A stretch of 64,000 nt of DNA from Streptomyces angustmyceticus (GTDB lineage: Bacteria > Actinomycetota > Actinomycetes > Streptomycetales > Streptomycetaceae), in assembly GCF_019933235.1 (NCBI RefSeq), contig NZ_CP082945.1, positions 4,439,501 to 4,503,500 of the forward strand, written 5' to 3'. The translations under genes were made by a program, and so were the position numbers. Shown here piece by piece: positions 1 through 8,024 of this stretch (position 1 is the first letter of the stretch; each line of letters starts with the position of its first letter). Below the pieces are notes generated by a model. It was not told the DNA's origin, searched no databases, and saw nothing but the letters and a program-made list of their open reading frames with translations.

Positions 1-216
1 ACTGCCCCGGAGCTGTGTCCAGGCCTTTGACCGAACTCTTCAGCCGCGTTCGCCGCATGCGGCGAACCGGACGAGCACGCGGTGCAGCGTGCGGGTCTCA
101 GTGTGGGGGTCTGCCAGCAGCCAGTCGACGGCGAACAGGACTTCGCTCTCGGGGGGCCGGGGATCCGAATAGCGGGTCGGCGGCCCGCGCGAAGCGTCTG
201 TGCCGCCGGCAGCCCC
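1..216. other. Left edge, no confident gene; 20-bp palindrome at 48-67
   Basis: No gene is called with confidence here. Positions 48-67 form a perfect 20-bp palindrome (arm GTTCGCCGCA). On the minus strand, the reading frame of the neighbouring deaminase stays open after its stop codon for 58 further codons, ending at a TGA at 40-42. The middle of that stretch has G/C-biased third positions and a protein-like composition (VDWLLADPHTETRTLHRV), but it has no ATG or GTG start with a ribosome-binding site. It may be the remnant of a longer or fused gene, or chance. Confidence 0.25.
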
Positions 217-765
217 TCACTCGCCCCCAATATCCTCCCGCCACAGCTCCGGTCGCGCCTCGATGAAGTCGCGCATCAGCGCTGCGCACTCCGGGTCGTC
301 CAGGAGGACGATGCGGATGCCGTTCTGGGCCAGCCAGTCGTGGCCGCCGTGGAAGGTGCGGGCCTCGCCGATGACGACGCGGGAGATGCCGAACTGGCGG
401 ACCAGGCCGCTGCAGTACCAGCAGGGGGAGAGGGTCGTGACCATCGTCGTGCCGTGGTAGCCGGGGCGGCGGCCGGCGGCGCGGAAGGCGGCGGTCTCGG
501 CGTGCAGGGTCGGGTCGTCGTCCTGGACGCGGCGGTTGTGGCCGCGGCCGAGCAGGGAGCCGTCCGGGCCGTAGAGCGCCGCGCCGATCGGGATGCCGCC
601 CTCGGCGAGGCCGGTACGGGCCTCGGCGAGCGCCGTGGCGAGCATGGCGCGGGCCTGTTCCTGGACGTGGGCGGGGTGGCCGCTCGGGTCGCCGGCGCCG
701 TCGACGTGACCGTGCAGCCGGAACGCGTCGCGGCCCTGGTCCCAGTCCTGCGTACGACGGTCCAT
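217..765 (-). CDS. Cytosine deaminase-like (yeast Fcy1-type) nucleoside deaminase
   Basis: Zinc-dependent deaminase of the CDA fold, probably acting on cytosine or a related free base in the cytoplasm for pyrimidine salvage. The catalytic HAE is at residues 88-90 and the zinc-binding PCWYC at 114-118. The C-terminus FIEARPELWREDIG closely resembles the end of yeast cytosine deaminase, which favours cytosine over guanine or tRNA adenosine as substrate. From ATG 765 the protein is 182 aa. Family members are about 150 aa, and Met41 (position 645) begins the conserved core, so the first 40 residues (His/Asp-rich, low complexity) may not be translated. A TTG at 831 in the same frame is less likely. 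It stands alone, with heptamer repeats just upstream. Confidence 0.8.
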   Translation of the reverse strand: MDRRTQDWDQGRDAFRLHGHVDGAGDPSGHPAHVQEQARAMLATALAEARTGLAEGGIPIGAALYGPDGSLLGRGHNRRVQDDDPTLHAETAAFRAAGRRPGYHGTTMVTTLSPCWYCSGLVRQFGISRVVIGEARTFHGGHDWLAQNGIRIVLLDDPECAALMRDFIEARPELWREDIGGE

Positions 766-833
766 GCGCTCACCGTACGCCGGGGGGACGGCCCGGGGCC
801 CGCCCGGCGCGGACGGGCGGGTGACGGACAAGC

Positions 834-882
834 GGCAGACGGCAGACGGCAGGCGGCAGGCGGGTGGCGGCAGACGGGTGGC
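834..882. repeat. Seven tandem heptamers upstream of the deaminase
   Basis: Seven contiguous 7-bp units: GGCAGAC twice, GGCAGGC twice, GGGTGGC, GGCAGAC, GGGTGGC. The array lies 3 bp upstream of a possible TTG start and 69 bp upstream of the chosen ATG of the deaminase, so copy-number change could alter the promoter or leader. There are no spacers and no palindromic unit, so it is not a CRISPR array. Confidence 0.75.
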
Positions 883-925
883 GGGCCCAGGCCCCGCGAA
901 CCCGCCAGGATCCGGACGGTGTGCC

Positions 926-1351
926 CTACCCCCGCGCAGGCGGCGGGGTGCCCTCGGGTCCGCCGTCCTCGCCCCCGCGGCCCTTCCGCCGCAGTTCCTC
1001 CTCGCGGCGGCGGAGGTCGGCCTCCCAGTCCTTGAGCAGCGCCTCGTCCTTGGCGTTCTCCTTCTTGAGGGACGCGAGGAACTCGGGGTTGTCGTCGGGC
1101 GCGACGAACGTGGTGCGGTGGTTGCGGTGCCACGCGGAGGGGGTGGAGCCGCCGCCGGCCGCCGGCTGCCGCTGCTTGCCGGCCACCAGCCAGGCGACCG
1201 GCCCGACCAGCACCTCGCCGAACAGCAGGATGATGATCACCCAGATCACCTTGGGCAGCCCGCGCACCTGCGATTCGGGGGTGTTGAGGCAGTCGATGAA
1301 CGCGTAGATCCACAGCGCCAGCACCAGGAGGAACGGCAGATACCTGAGCAT
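926..1351 (-). CDS. PLDc_N-domain small membrane protein
   Basis: 141-residue membrane protein. Two hydrophobic helices at about residues 4-21 and 37-60 match the short PLD nuclease N-terminal (PLDc_N) two-helix domain, which occurs alone in many actinomycete proteins and carries no catalytic HKD motif. The rest is a soluble, charged tail with a Lys/Glu/Arg-rich helical stretch (about 95-125) and a Gly/Pro-rich end. The start at ATG 1351 is chosen because the hydrophobic helix begins there; the 30 upstream codons in frame look like non-coding arginine-rich sequence. It is transcribed divergently from the menaquinone decarboxylase 88 bp away. The molecular function is unknown. Confidence 0.75.
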   Translation of the reverse strand: MLRYLPFLLVLALWIYAFIDCLNTPESQVRGLPKVIWVIIILLFGEVLVGPVAWLVAGKQRQPAAGGGSTPSAWHRNHRTTFVAPDDNPEFLASLKKENAKDEALLKDWEADLRRREEELRRKGRGGEDGGPEGTPPPARG

Positions 1352-1439
1352 TGCGGAACGAGCCCCCAGCACACGACGGCGGGCCCTCGCCGGGGCCCGG
1401 TGACCCGTCCAGGGTAGTGCGTACCCGATACTGGAAGGC

Positions 1440-2894
1440 ATGGCTTACGACGATCTTCGCTCGTTCCTGCGTGCACTGGAGCGGGAAGGCGACCTCAAGC
1501 GCATCAAGGCCGAGGTCGACCCGTATCTGGAAGTCGGCGAGATCGTGGACCGGGTGCAGAAGTCCGGTGGCCCGGCGCTGCTCTTCGAGAACGTCAAGGG
1601 CTCGGCGATGCCGCTCGCCATGAACGTCTACGGCACCGACCGCCGCCTGCTGAAGGCGCTGGACCTCAAGGCGTACGAGGACATCAGCGCCAAGATCGGC
1701 GGGCTGCTCAAGCCGGAACTGCCGCAGGGCTTCGTCGGCGTGCGCGAGGCGTTCGGGAAGCTCGCGGGGATGACGCACGTACCGCCCAAGAAGATCAAGG
1801 ACGCGCCCGTCCAGGAGGTCGTGCTCCGGGGCGACGACGTCGATCTCGACCAGCTCCCGGCGCTGTTCACCTGGCCCGAGGACGGCGGCTCCTTCTTCAA
1901 CCTGGGCCTCACGCACACCAAGCACCCCGAGACCGGCGTCCGCAACCTGGGCCTCTACCGCCTCCAGCGCCACGACAAGCGCACCATCGGGATGCACTGG
2001 CAGATCCACAAGGACAGCCGCAACCACTACCAGGTCGCCGCCAAGCGCGGGGAGAAGCTGCCCGTCGCCATCGCCTTCGGCTGCCCGCCGGCCGTCACGT
2101 ACGCCTCCACCGCGCCGCTGCCCGGCGACATCGACGAGTACCTCTTCGCGGGCTTCCTCCAGGGCAAGCGGATCGAGATGGTCGACTGCAAGACCGTCCC
2201 GCTGCAGGTCCCGGCGCACGCCGAGGTCGTCATCGAGGGCTGGCTGGAGCCCGGCGAGATGCTGCCCGAGGGGCCGTTCGGCGACCACACCGGCTTCTAC
2301 ACACCGCAGGAGCCGTTCCCGGCGCTGACCATCGACTGTGTGACGATGCGTAAGCGGCCGCTGCTCCAGTCGATCGTGGTGGGCCGCCCGCCGACGGAGG
2401 ACGGGCCGCTGGGCCGCGCGACGGAGCGGTTCTTCCTGCCGCTGCTGAAGATCATCGTCCCGGACATCGTGGACTACCACCTGCCGGAGTCCGGCGGCTT
2501 CCACAACTGCGCGATCGTCTCGATCGACAAGAAGTACCCCAAGCACGCGCAGAAGGTCATGCACGCCATCTGGGGCGCGCACATGATGTCGCTGACCAAA
2601 CTGATCGTGGTCGTGGACGCGGACTGCGATGTGCACAACCTCCACGAGGTCTCCTGGCGGGCGCTGGGCAACACCGACTACGCCCGCGACCTCACCGTCG
2701 TCGAAGGCCCCGTCGACCACCTCGACCACGCCTCCTACCAGCAGTTCTGGGGCGGCAAGGCGGGGATCGACGCGACCGAGAAGTGGCCCGAGGAGGGCTA
2801 CACCCGCGACGGCGGCTGGCCCCACATGGTCGAGTCCGACCCGCGGACGGCGGCGATGGTCGACCGCCGCTGGAAGGAGTACGGCCTCTCATGA
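1440..2894 (+). CDS. Menaquinone biosynthesis decarboxylase (UbiD family)
   Basis: 484-residue prenylated-FMN-dependent decarboxylase of the UbiD family, of the type encoded in Streptomyces futalosine clusters. It is expected to remove the 6-carboxylate of the prenylated 1,4-dihydroxy-6-naphthoate late in menaquinone synthesis. It has the usual family length and UbiD-like segments, including FGDHTGFYTPQEPFPALTID and the VDADCDVHN region. A UbiA prenyltransferase overlaps it by ATGA and the cofactor-making UbiX lies three genes on, so substrate supply, cofactor and reaction are clustered. The start is ATG 1440 with a purine-rich GGAAGG immediately before it. This type is sometimes called mqnL; I am not certain enough of that name to assign it. 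Confidence 0.93.
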   Translation: MAYDDLRSFLRALEREGDLKRIKAEVDPYLEVGEIVDRVQKSGGPALLFENVKGSAMPLAMNVYGTDRRLLKALDLKAYEDISAKIGGLLKPELPQGFVGVREAFGKLAGMTHVPPKKIKDAPVQEVVLRGDDVDLDQLPALFTWPEDGGSFFNLGLTHTKHPETGVRNLGLYRLQRHDKRTIGMHWQIHKDSRNHYQVAAKRGEKLPVAIAFGCPPAVTYASTAPLPGDIDEYLFAGFLQGKRIEMVDCKTVPLQVPAHAEVVIEGWLEPGEMLPEGPFGDHTGFYTPQEPFPALTIDCVTMRKRPLLQSIVVGRPPTEDGPLGRATERFFLPLLKIIVPDIVDYHLPESGGFHNCAIVSIDKKYPKHAQKVMHAIWGAHMMSLTKLIVVVDADCDVHNLHEVSWRALGNTDYARDLTVVEGPVDHLDHASYQQFWGGKAGIDATEKWPEEGYTRDGGWPHMVESDPRTAAMVDRRWKEYGLS

Positions 2895-3793
2895 CCAGCG
2901 CATCCGCGGCGGTCCCGCAGCCGGGCCGCACCAAGGCGTTCCTGCGCCTGGTGATGATCGAGCACTCGGTCTTCGCGCTGCCCTTCGCCTACATCGCGTC
3001 GCTGACCGCGATGTACGAGTGGGACCGGCACGTCCACTGGGCGCGGCTCCTCCTCGTCACCGTCGCCATGGTCGGCCTGCGCACGTTCGCGATGGCCGCG
3101 AACCGGATCATCGACCGCGAGATCGACGCCCGTAACCCGCGCACCGCGCACCGCGAACTGGTCACCGGCGCGGTGTCGGTGAAGTCGGCCTGGACGGGCG
3201 CGGTGATCGCGCTCGTCGTTTTCCTGGGCGCGGCGGCGCTGCTGAACTTCCTGTGCCTGGCGCTGGCACCGCTCGCGGTGGTGCCGATGGTGGTCTATCC
3301 GTACGGCAAGCGGTTCACCAACTTCCCGCAGGCGATCCTCGGCCTCGCCCAGGCGATGGGCCCGATCGGCGCCTGGCTCGCGATCACCGGTTCCTGGTCC
3401 TGGGAGGCGGTGATCCTCGGTCTCGCGGTGGGGATCTGGATCGGCGGCTTCGACCTGATCTACGCCTGCCAGGACGTGGAGACGGACCGTGAGGTCGGCG
3501 TGAAGTCGGTGCCGGCCCGCTTCGGCATCCCGGCCGCGATCTGGGGCGCGCGCGGCTGCCACCTCGTCACCACGGCGCTCTTCGCCTGGTACGCGGTGGC
3601 GACCGGCGCCGGTGTGTTCTTCTGGCTGGGCCTGGTGATAGTCGCGGCGGCCTTCCTGTACGAGCACACGATCGTGAAGCCGCACGACCTCACCCGGCTG
3701 AACCGGGCCTTCTTCCAGGTCAACGGCTTCATCGGCATCGCGCTCTTCGTCTGCGCGCTGCTGGATCTGCTGATGCGCGGGCTGACGGTCTGA
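2891..3793 (+). CDS. mqnP: Menaquinone biosynthesis prenyltransferase (UbiA family)
   Basis: 300-residue integral membrane prenyltransferase that attaches the polyprenyl chain to dihydroxynaphthoate in the futalosine pathway. Both Asp-rich UbiA motifs are visible: NRIIDREID at residues 71-79 and DVETD at 195-199, which bind Mg-diphosphate. About eight to nine hydrophobic helices surround them. ATG 2891 overlaps the stop of the upstream decarboxylase (ATGA), giving translational coupling. A start at 2783 in the same frame would lie inside the decarboxylase gene and is rejected. The prenyl donor could come from the polyprenyl diphosphate synthase at 49369-50382. Confidence 0.93.
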   Translation: MTSASAAVPQPGRTKAFLRLVMIEHSVFALPFAYIASLTAMYEWDRHVHWARLLLVTVAMVGLRTFAMAANRIIDREIDARNPRTAHRELVTGAVSVKSAWTGAVIALVVFLGAAALLNFLCLALAPLAVVPMVVYPYGKRFTNFPQAILGLAQAMGPIGAWLAITGSWSWEAVILGLAVGIWIGGFDLIYACQDVETDREVGVKSVPARFGIPAAIWGARGCHLVTTALFAWYAVATGAGVFFWLGLVIVAAAFLYEHTIVKPHDLTRLNRAFFQVNGFIGIALFVCALLDLLMRGLTV

Positions 3794-3833
3794 GGACCTG
3801 ACGGTCAGAGGGGCCGGGGGGCCTGGGCCCGGT

Positions 3834-4430
3834 TCAGCCGACCGGGCCGACCCCCGCCCCCGACAGCCGGTCGCGGTACGGGCGCTCGCGGAAGGCGAAG
3901 GCCGCCACGACGCCGCCTATCAGGCCGAAGAGGTGGCCCTGCCAGCTGATGCCGTTGTCGGCGGGGAGGGCGCCCCAGAGGATGGAGCCGTAGAGGGCGC
4001 CGATGACCAGGCCGATGCCGATGTCGAGGGGGCTGCGCTCGGTGAAGCCGCGCACCAGGAGGTAGCCGAAGAGGCCGAAGACGACGCCGGAGGCGCCCGC
4101 GGTGTTGCTGTCCGGCGCGGCGGTGAACCACACGCCCAGCCCACTGGCGAGGATGATCAGCAGGACGACCGCGAGCAGGCGGCCGATCCCGGCGCGCAGG
4201 GCGGCGACGAAGCCGAGCACCAGCAGCGGGAGGGTGTTCGCGGCGAGGTGGGCGAAGCCGAAGTGCAGGAAGGCGGCGGGCACCACGTCGAGGAGTTCGG
4301 CGGGTTCGCGCGGCTGGATGCCGAAGGTGTCCAGTGCCCCGCCGGTGACGGTGTCGACGCCCTCCAGCAGCCAGAGCAGTGCGACCCAGCCCAGCATCAG
4401 GCAGAGCGCGGGCATCGCGCGTGATCTCAT
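3834..4430 (-). CDS. Rhomboid-family intramembrane serine protease
   Basis: 198-residue polytopic membrane protein with the rhomboid signature. The nucleophile is Ser114 in GASG, the catalytic base is His166 in SWQGHLFG, and the upstream HxxxxHxxxN element (His56, His61, Asn65) stabilises the oxyanion. About six hydrophobic helices are present, the bacterial minimum. It probably cleaves membrane-spanning substrates within the bilayer; the substrate cannot be told from sequence. It converges on mqnP with a 40-bp gap and is divergent from ubiX. No menaquinone link is implied beyond neighbourhood. Confidence 0.9.
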   Translation of the reverse strand: MRSRAMPALCLMLGWVALLWLLEGVDTVTGGALDTFGIQPREPAELLDVVPAAFLHFGFAHLAANTLPLLVLGFVAALRAGIGRLLAVVLLIILASGLGVWFTAAPDSNTAGASGVVFGLFGYLLVRGFTERSPLDIGIGLVIGALYGSILWGALPADNGISWQGHLFGLIGGVVAAFAFRERPYRDRLSGAGVGPVG

Positions 4431-4534
4431 CTCCGGCCGTCCCTTCTCGTCCCCCGGCGGGGCGGCCCCCGGCGGGCTCGCGCGTGGGGCGCACAGGTAA
4501 GAACGGCCATGGTGGGGTCCGTGGTTCCGCCGGA

Positions 4535-4540
4535 TAGGCT
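4535..4540 (+). promoter_or_regulatory. Predicted -10 element for leaderless ubiX mRNA
   Basis: TAGGCT ends 6 nt before the GTG start of ubiX, so transcription would begin at or next to the start codon. No Shine-Dalgarno sequence precedes that GTG, which fits a leaderless transcript. No good -35 hexamer is visible. Confidence 0.4.
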
Positions 4541-4546
4541 CGATGC

Positions 4547-5275
4547 GTGGAGCCGCCGCACATCGACACCAGCAAGCAGGGCCCCGGCCGACGCCGTCCG
4601 TGGGTCGTGGGGATCTCCGGCGCGTCCGGGACGCCGTATGCCGCGTCCGTGGTGCGCGGGCTGCTCGCCGCCGGGGAGGCGGTGGATCTGATCGTCAGCC
4701 GGGCGTCGCGGCTGACCCTGCTGGACGAGACCGGCATCGCGTTCCGGGACGCTCATTGGCGCGCCGACCTGCGGGAATGGCTGGCGCGCGGGGCCGATGG
4801 GAAGCCGTCGACGTTCCCGGTGACCGAGGCGGACCTGGCGGATGTGCGGTACTGGCCGGCCGGGGATCTGGCGGCCGGGCCGTCGTCGGGTTCGTATCCG
4901 GTGAAGGGGATGCTGATCGTTCCGGCGAGCACGGCGTGTGTGGCCGGGGTGGCGCTCGGACTCTCGAAGGATCTGCTGCAGCGGGTGGCGAGCGTGACGC
5001 TCAAGGAGCGGCGGCGGCTGGTGGTCACGGTGCGCGAGACCCCGCTGAACGGGCCGACGCTGAAGCATCTGGTGACGCTGGACGAGGCGGGCGCCGTGGT
5101 GCTGCCCGCCTCGCCGGCGTTCTACGCGGGGGCGACGCACATCCAGGATCTGGTGGACTTCGTCGCCGGCCGGGTGCTCGATGCGGCCGAGGTGCCGCAC
5201 GGTCTGTACCGGCGTTGGGAGGGGGAGTTGCGGGGCGGCTCCAAGGAAGCGGAGGAGGCCCCGGACGCTCGCTAG
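4547..5275 (+). CDS. ubiX: UbiX-family flavin prenyltransferase
   Basis: 242-residue flavoprotein that makes prenylated FMN from dimethylallyl phosphate and FMN, the cofactor needed by the UbiD decarboxylase at 1440-2894. The FMN-binding GISGASGTPYA is at residues 22-32, and the conserved STACVAGVALGLSKDLLQR and LKERRRLV segments of the family follow. Typical UbiX proteins are about 190-210 aa; the extra length is a 20-residue N-terminal tail and a charged C-terminal tail. GTG 4547 is the start. Its stop overlaps the convergent 44-residue gene by 3 bp. Confidence 0.93.
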   Translation: MEPPHIDTSKQGPGRRRPWVVGISGASGTPYAASVVRGLLAAGEAVDLIVSRASRLTLLDETGIAFRDAHWRADLREWLARGADGKPSTFPVTEADLADVRYWPAGDLAAGPSSGSYPVKGMLIVPASTACVAGVALGLSKDLLQRVASVTLKERRRLVVTVRETPLNGPTLKHLVTLDEAGAVVLPASPAFYAGATHIQDLVDFVAGRVLDAAEVPHGLYRRWEGELRGGSKEAEEAPDAR

Positions 5276-5406
5276 CGCTTCTTGGCCGCGGCGGCGCGGC
5301 CGAAGAGGCGGCGGGTCCGCGGTGCGGCGGCCCGGTGGGCACGTGAACGATTGGCCTGGTCCTGCAGCTCGCGCATGCGGGCGTAGGCCATCTCGATCGA
5401 GTACAC
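5272..5406 (-). CDS. 44-residue basic protein of unknown function
   Basis: Short gene read directly from the bases. GTG 5406-5404 opens a 44-codon frame ending with TAG at 5274-5272. An AGGAG lies 8 nt upstream of the GTG, a textbook ribosome-binding site, and the third codon positions are mostly G/C. The protein begins MYSIEMAYARMRELQ, a probable amphipathic helix, and ends in an Arg/Ala/Lys-rich tail (net strongly positive), so it could bind nucleic acid or membrane. It is divergent from the Lrp/AsnC regulator and shares its promoter region. I recall similar short proteins at this position in other Streptomyces but could not check. No function can be assigned. Confidence 0.65.
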   Translation of the reverse strand: MYSIEMAYARMRELQDQANRSRAHRAAAPRTRRLFGRAAAAKKR

Positions 5407-5420
5407 GGTGACAGCTCCTG

Positions 5421-5492
5421 TGGGATCGTCTGTGATCGTCTGAAAGATTCACAGGGTGAAGGCCCTGTATGCCTTAAATTCTACATGCAGAA
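5421..5492. promoter_or_regulatory. Divergent control region of the lrp-type regulator
   Basis: An AT-richer patch between two divergent genes. It holds a direct repeat (TGNGATCGTC at 5421-5430 and 5431-5440), an inverted repeat CTGTGA...TCACAG at 5430-5454, and an imperfect 14-bp palindrome TTCTACATGCAGAA at 5479-5492. Lrp/AsnC proteins usually bind several such sites and repress their own gene, so this is the likely autoregulatory region. Confidence 0.45.
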
Positions 5493-5527
5493 CTCGAAAA
5501 TGCTTAAAGATTGGAAGGCTTGAGGGC

Positions 5528-5986
5528 ATGGACGCGGTGGATAGGCAGCTCATCCAGGCACTTCGCGAGAACGGGCGCGCCTCGTACGCGGAGCTCGGCC
5601 GGCTCGTCGGCCTCTCCGGGCCCAGCGTCACGGACCGGATCAACCGCCTCGAAGCGGCCGGCGTGATCACCGGCTACCGCGCGACGGTCGACGCCGCCTC
5701 GCTCGGCCTCGGCGTCACGGCGCTGGTGGGCATCTCGCTGTCGGACGCCACCGACCACGAGGACGTCGCGCAGCGGCTGCGCGACCTGGAGGAGATCGAG
5801 GACTGCTGGTTCATCGCCGGCGACGACTCGTACATGCTCAAGGTGCGGGTGGGCGACGTCGACGGGCTGGAGCGCACCATCCGGCGGCTGTCCGGCACCA
5901 AGGGCGTCTCCCGTACGCGCACCACCATCGTGCTCTCCACCAAGTGGGAGAACCGCGTCGGCGAGCTGCCCGAAGAGGCCGAATAG
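5528..5986 (+). CDS. Lrp/AsnC-family transcriptional regulator
   Basis: 152-residue regulator with an N-terminal winged helix-turn-helix (about residues 5-50; recognition helix in LSGPSVTDRINRLE) and a C-terminal RAM/effector domain (about 65-145), the standard Lrp/AsnC layout and length. These proteins form dimers to octamers and sense amino acids or related metabolites. ATG 5528 is preferred over an in-frame ATG at 5456 because the HTH domain begins there and GAGGG lies just upstream. Direct and inverted repeats at 5421-5492 suggest autoregulation. Its place between ubiX and mqnE makes a role in menaquinone gene control possible but unproven. Confidence 0.92.
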   Translation: MDAVDRQLIQALRENGRASYAELGRLVGLSGPSVTDRINRLEAAGVITGYRATVDAASLGLGVTALVGISLSDATDHEDVAQRLRDLEEIEDCWFIAGDDSYMLKVRVGDVDGLERTIRRLSGTKGVSRTRTTIVLSTKWENRVGELPEEAE

Positions 5987-6133
5987 GCCACCGGGCGCCG
6001 GCGGGACGCACCGGGGCGGACGGGCGCGCCAGGGGGCTCCGTCCGCCTCCGATACGGGGGAGTACGCTCGGTGAAGCCCGTTTCCGGCTCCGATGGAACG
6101 GCACCGAGTAGGCAGAGACTGGGAGGCGACCGG

Positions 6134-7309
6134 ATGGCTGCGTCGATGGATGTGGGCCTCAAGCGCGAGCTGGAGGCGAAGGTCCACGCCGGGGAGCGGC
6201 TGACCCGCGAGGACGGCATCGCCCTCTACGAGTCCGACGACCTGGCCTGGCTGGGCGGGCTCGCCCACGAGGTGCGTACGCGCAAGAACGGCGACGTCGT
6301 CCACTTCAACGTCAACCGCCACCTCAACATGACGAACGTGTGCACCGCGTCGTGCGCCTACTGCTCCTTCCAGCGCAAGCCGGGCGAGAAGGACGCGTAC
6401 ACGATGCGCATCGAGGAGGCCGTCCGCCTCGCCAAGGCGATGGAGAACGACAACCTCACCGAGCTGCACATCGTCAACGGCCTGCACCCCAACCTGCCGT
6501 GGCGCTACTACCCGCGCTCGCTCAGCGAGCTGAAGAAGGCCCTGCCGAACGTCTCCCTCAAGGCGTTCACCGCCACCGAGATCCACCACTTCGAGACCAT
6601 CTCGGGGCTGTCCGCCTCCGAGATCCTCGACGAGCTGATCGACGCCGGTCTGGAGTCGCTGACCGGCGGCGGCGCGGAGATCTTCGACTGGGAGGTCCGG
6701 CAGCACATCGTCGACCACCGCACCCACTGGGAGGACTGGTCGCGCATCCACCGCCTCGCGCACGAGAAGGGGCTCAAGACCCCCTCGACGATGCTCTACG
6801 GGCACATCGAGGAGCCCCGCCACCGCGTGGACCACGTGCTGCGGCTGCGGGAGCTCCAGGACGAGACCGGCGGCTTCCAGGTCTTCATCCCGCTGCGCTA
6901 CCAGCACGACTTCGTCGACATGCAGGACGGCAAGGTCCGCAACAAGCTCCAGGCGCGCACGACGATGGCGACCGGCGCCGAGGCCCTGAAGACCTTCGCG
7001 GTCTCCCGCCTCCTCTTCGACAACGTCCCGCACATCAAGTGCTTCTGGGTGATGCACGGCCTGCAGACCACCCAGCTCGCCCTGCAGCACGGCGCGGACG
7101 ACATGGACGGCTCGGTCGTCGAGTACAAGATCACGCACGACGCGGACAACTACGGCACGCCCAACAAGCTGACCCGTGAGGACCTGCTCGACCTGATCCG
7201 CGACGCCGGCTTCCGCCCCGTCGAGCGCAACACCCGCTACGAGGCCATCCGCGAGTACCCGGGCCCCGACCCGGACCGCCGCGAGGCGCCGCAGCCGATG
7301 CGGGTCTGA
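6134..7309 (+). CDS. mqnE: Aminofutalosine synthase, radical SAM
   Basis: 391-residue radical SAM enzyme of the futalosine pathway. It joins 3-[(1-carboxyvinyl)oxy]benzoate to S-adenosylmethionine-derived adenosine to give aminofutalosine. The iron-sulfur cluster ligands are Cys70, Cys74 and Cys77 (CTASCAYC), and FNVNRHLNMTNVC just before is typical of MqnE. The paralogue mqnC (20550) has a similar architecture. ATG 6134 has GGGAGG upstream; the in-frame ATG at 6071 has none. A -10-like TACGCT at 6063-6068 would give a leader of about 60 nt. Confidence 0.95.
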   Translation: MAASMDVGLKRELEAKVHAGERLTREDGIALYESDDLAWLGGLAHEVRTRKNGDVVHFNVNRHLNMTNVCTASCAYCSFQRKPGEKDAYTMRIEEAVRLAKAMENDNLTELHIVNGLHPNLPWRYYPRSLSELKKALPNVSLKAFTATEIHHFETISGLSASEILDELIDAGLESLTGGGAEIFDWEVRQHIVDHRTHWEDWSRIHRLAHEKGLKTPSTMLYGHIEEPRHRVDHVLRLRELQDETGGFQVFIPLRYQHDFVDMQDGKVRNKLQARTTMATGAEALKTFAVSRLLFDNVPHIKCFWVMHGLQTTQLALQHGADDMDGSVVEYKITHDADNYGTPNKLTREDLLDLIRDAGFRPVERNTRYEAIREYPGPDPDRREAPQPMRV

Positions 7310-7353
7310 CCTGCGCGGGAGCACCGCCGACGGCGGGCGTTAGGGTCCGGGTC

Positions 7354-7878
7354 ATGGACGTGCGTTTCGACCTGGACCCTTCCGTCGCCCCCGGACTCCG
7401 TGACGGGATATGCGCGTTGTGGGCCGATGTGTCCAACGCCGGCGGCGCGGTCGGCTTCCTCCCGCCGGTGTCGCCCGCCGAGATCCGTCCCGATCTGCTC
7501 ACCCATCTCACGGCGATGGCCGAGGGCCGTACCCGCCTGGTCGTCGGCCGGGACGCGGACGGCCGGGTGCTGGCCACGGCGTTCCTCACCTTCAACGGCC
7601 ACCGGCTGATGACGCACTGGGTGTGGGTCTACACGGTCATGGTCCACCCCTCCCTCCAGGGCCGGGGCACCGGCCGCCGGCTGATGGCCGCGGTCGCCGG
7701 GGCCGCCCGCACCTTCGAGGGCGTCTCCGCGCTCCGTCTCACCTGCCGCGGCGGCACGGGCGTCCACCGCTTCTACGAGTCCTGCGGCTACCGGGAGGTC
7801 GGCCGCGTCCCCGGCGCGATCAAGCTGGCCGACGACGACTTCCGCGACGACATCACCATGTGGCGGGAACTGGACTGA
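7354..7878 (+). CDS. GNAT-family N-acetyltransferase
   Basis: 174-residue single-domain acetyl-CoA-dependent acyltransferase. The acetyl-CoA pyrophosphate loop is visible as QGRGTG (residues 102-107) after the beta-strand WVYTVMVHP, and GVHRFYESCGYREVG is the usual C-terminal GNAT segment. The substrate is unknown. It starts 44 bp after mqnE on the same strand, so it may be cotranscribed, but nothing ties it to menaquinone chemistry. Confidence 0.88.
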   Translation: MDVRFDLDPSVAPGLRDGICALWADVSNAGGAVGFLPPVSPAEIRPDLLTHLTAMAEGRTRLVVGRDADGRVLATAFLTFNGHRLMTHWVWVYTVMVHPSLQGRGTGRRLMAAVAGAARTFEGVSALRLTCRGGTGVHRFYESCGYREVGRVPGAIKLADDDFRDDITMWRELD

Positions 7879-8024
7879 CCCGAGGCTATCGGCCGGCGGC
7901 CCCGCTCTGCCCCGTGTGCCGTCCCGCGTGCTGCTCCACGGCAGGGGCCACGAAGATCGCCCGAAGCGCTGTGCTTGACTGGATGCAGACCCTTTAGGTT
8001 GCCGTTGAGGAGAAGGTCCCATCC

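Noticed and set aside
834..882. CRISPR-like repeat
   Set aside because: Units are only 7 bp, directly adjacent without spacers, and there are no cas genes.
276..2825. Minus-strand 849-residue open frame antisense to the decarboxylase
   Set aside because: Its translation is Arg/Val/Asp-rich low complexity and it lies over well-recognised genes on both strands; it is a by-product of G/C-biased third positions.
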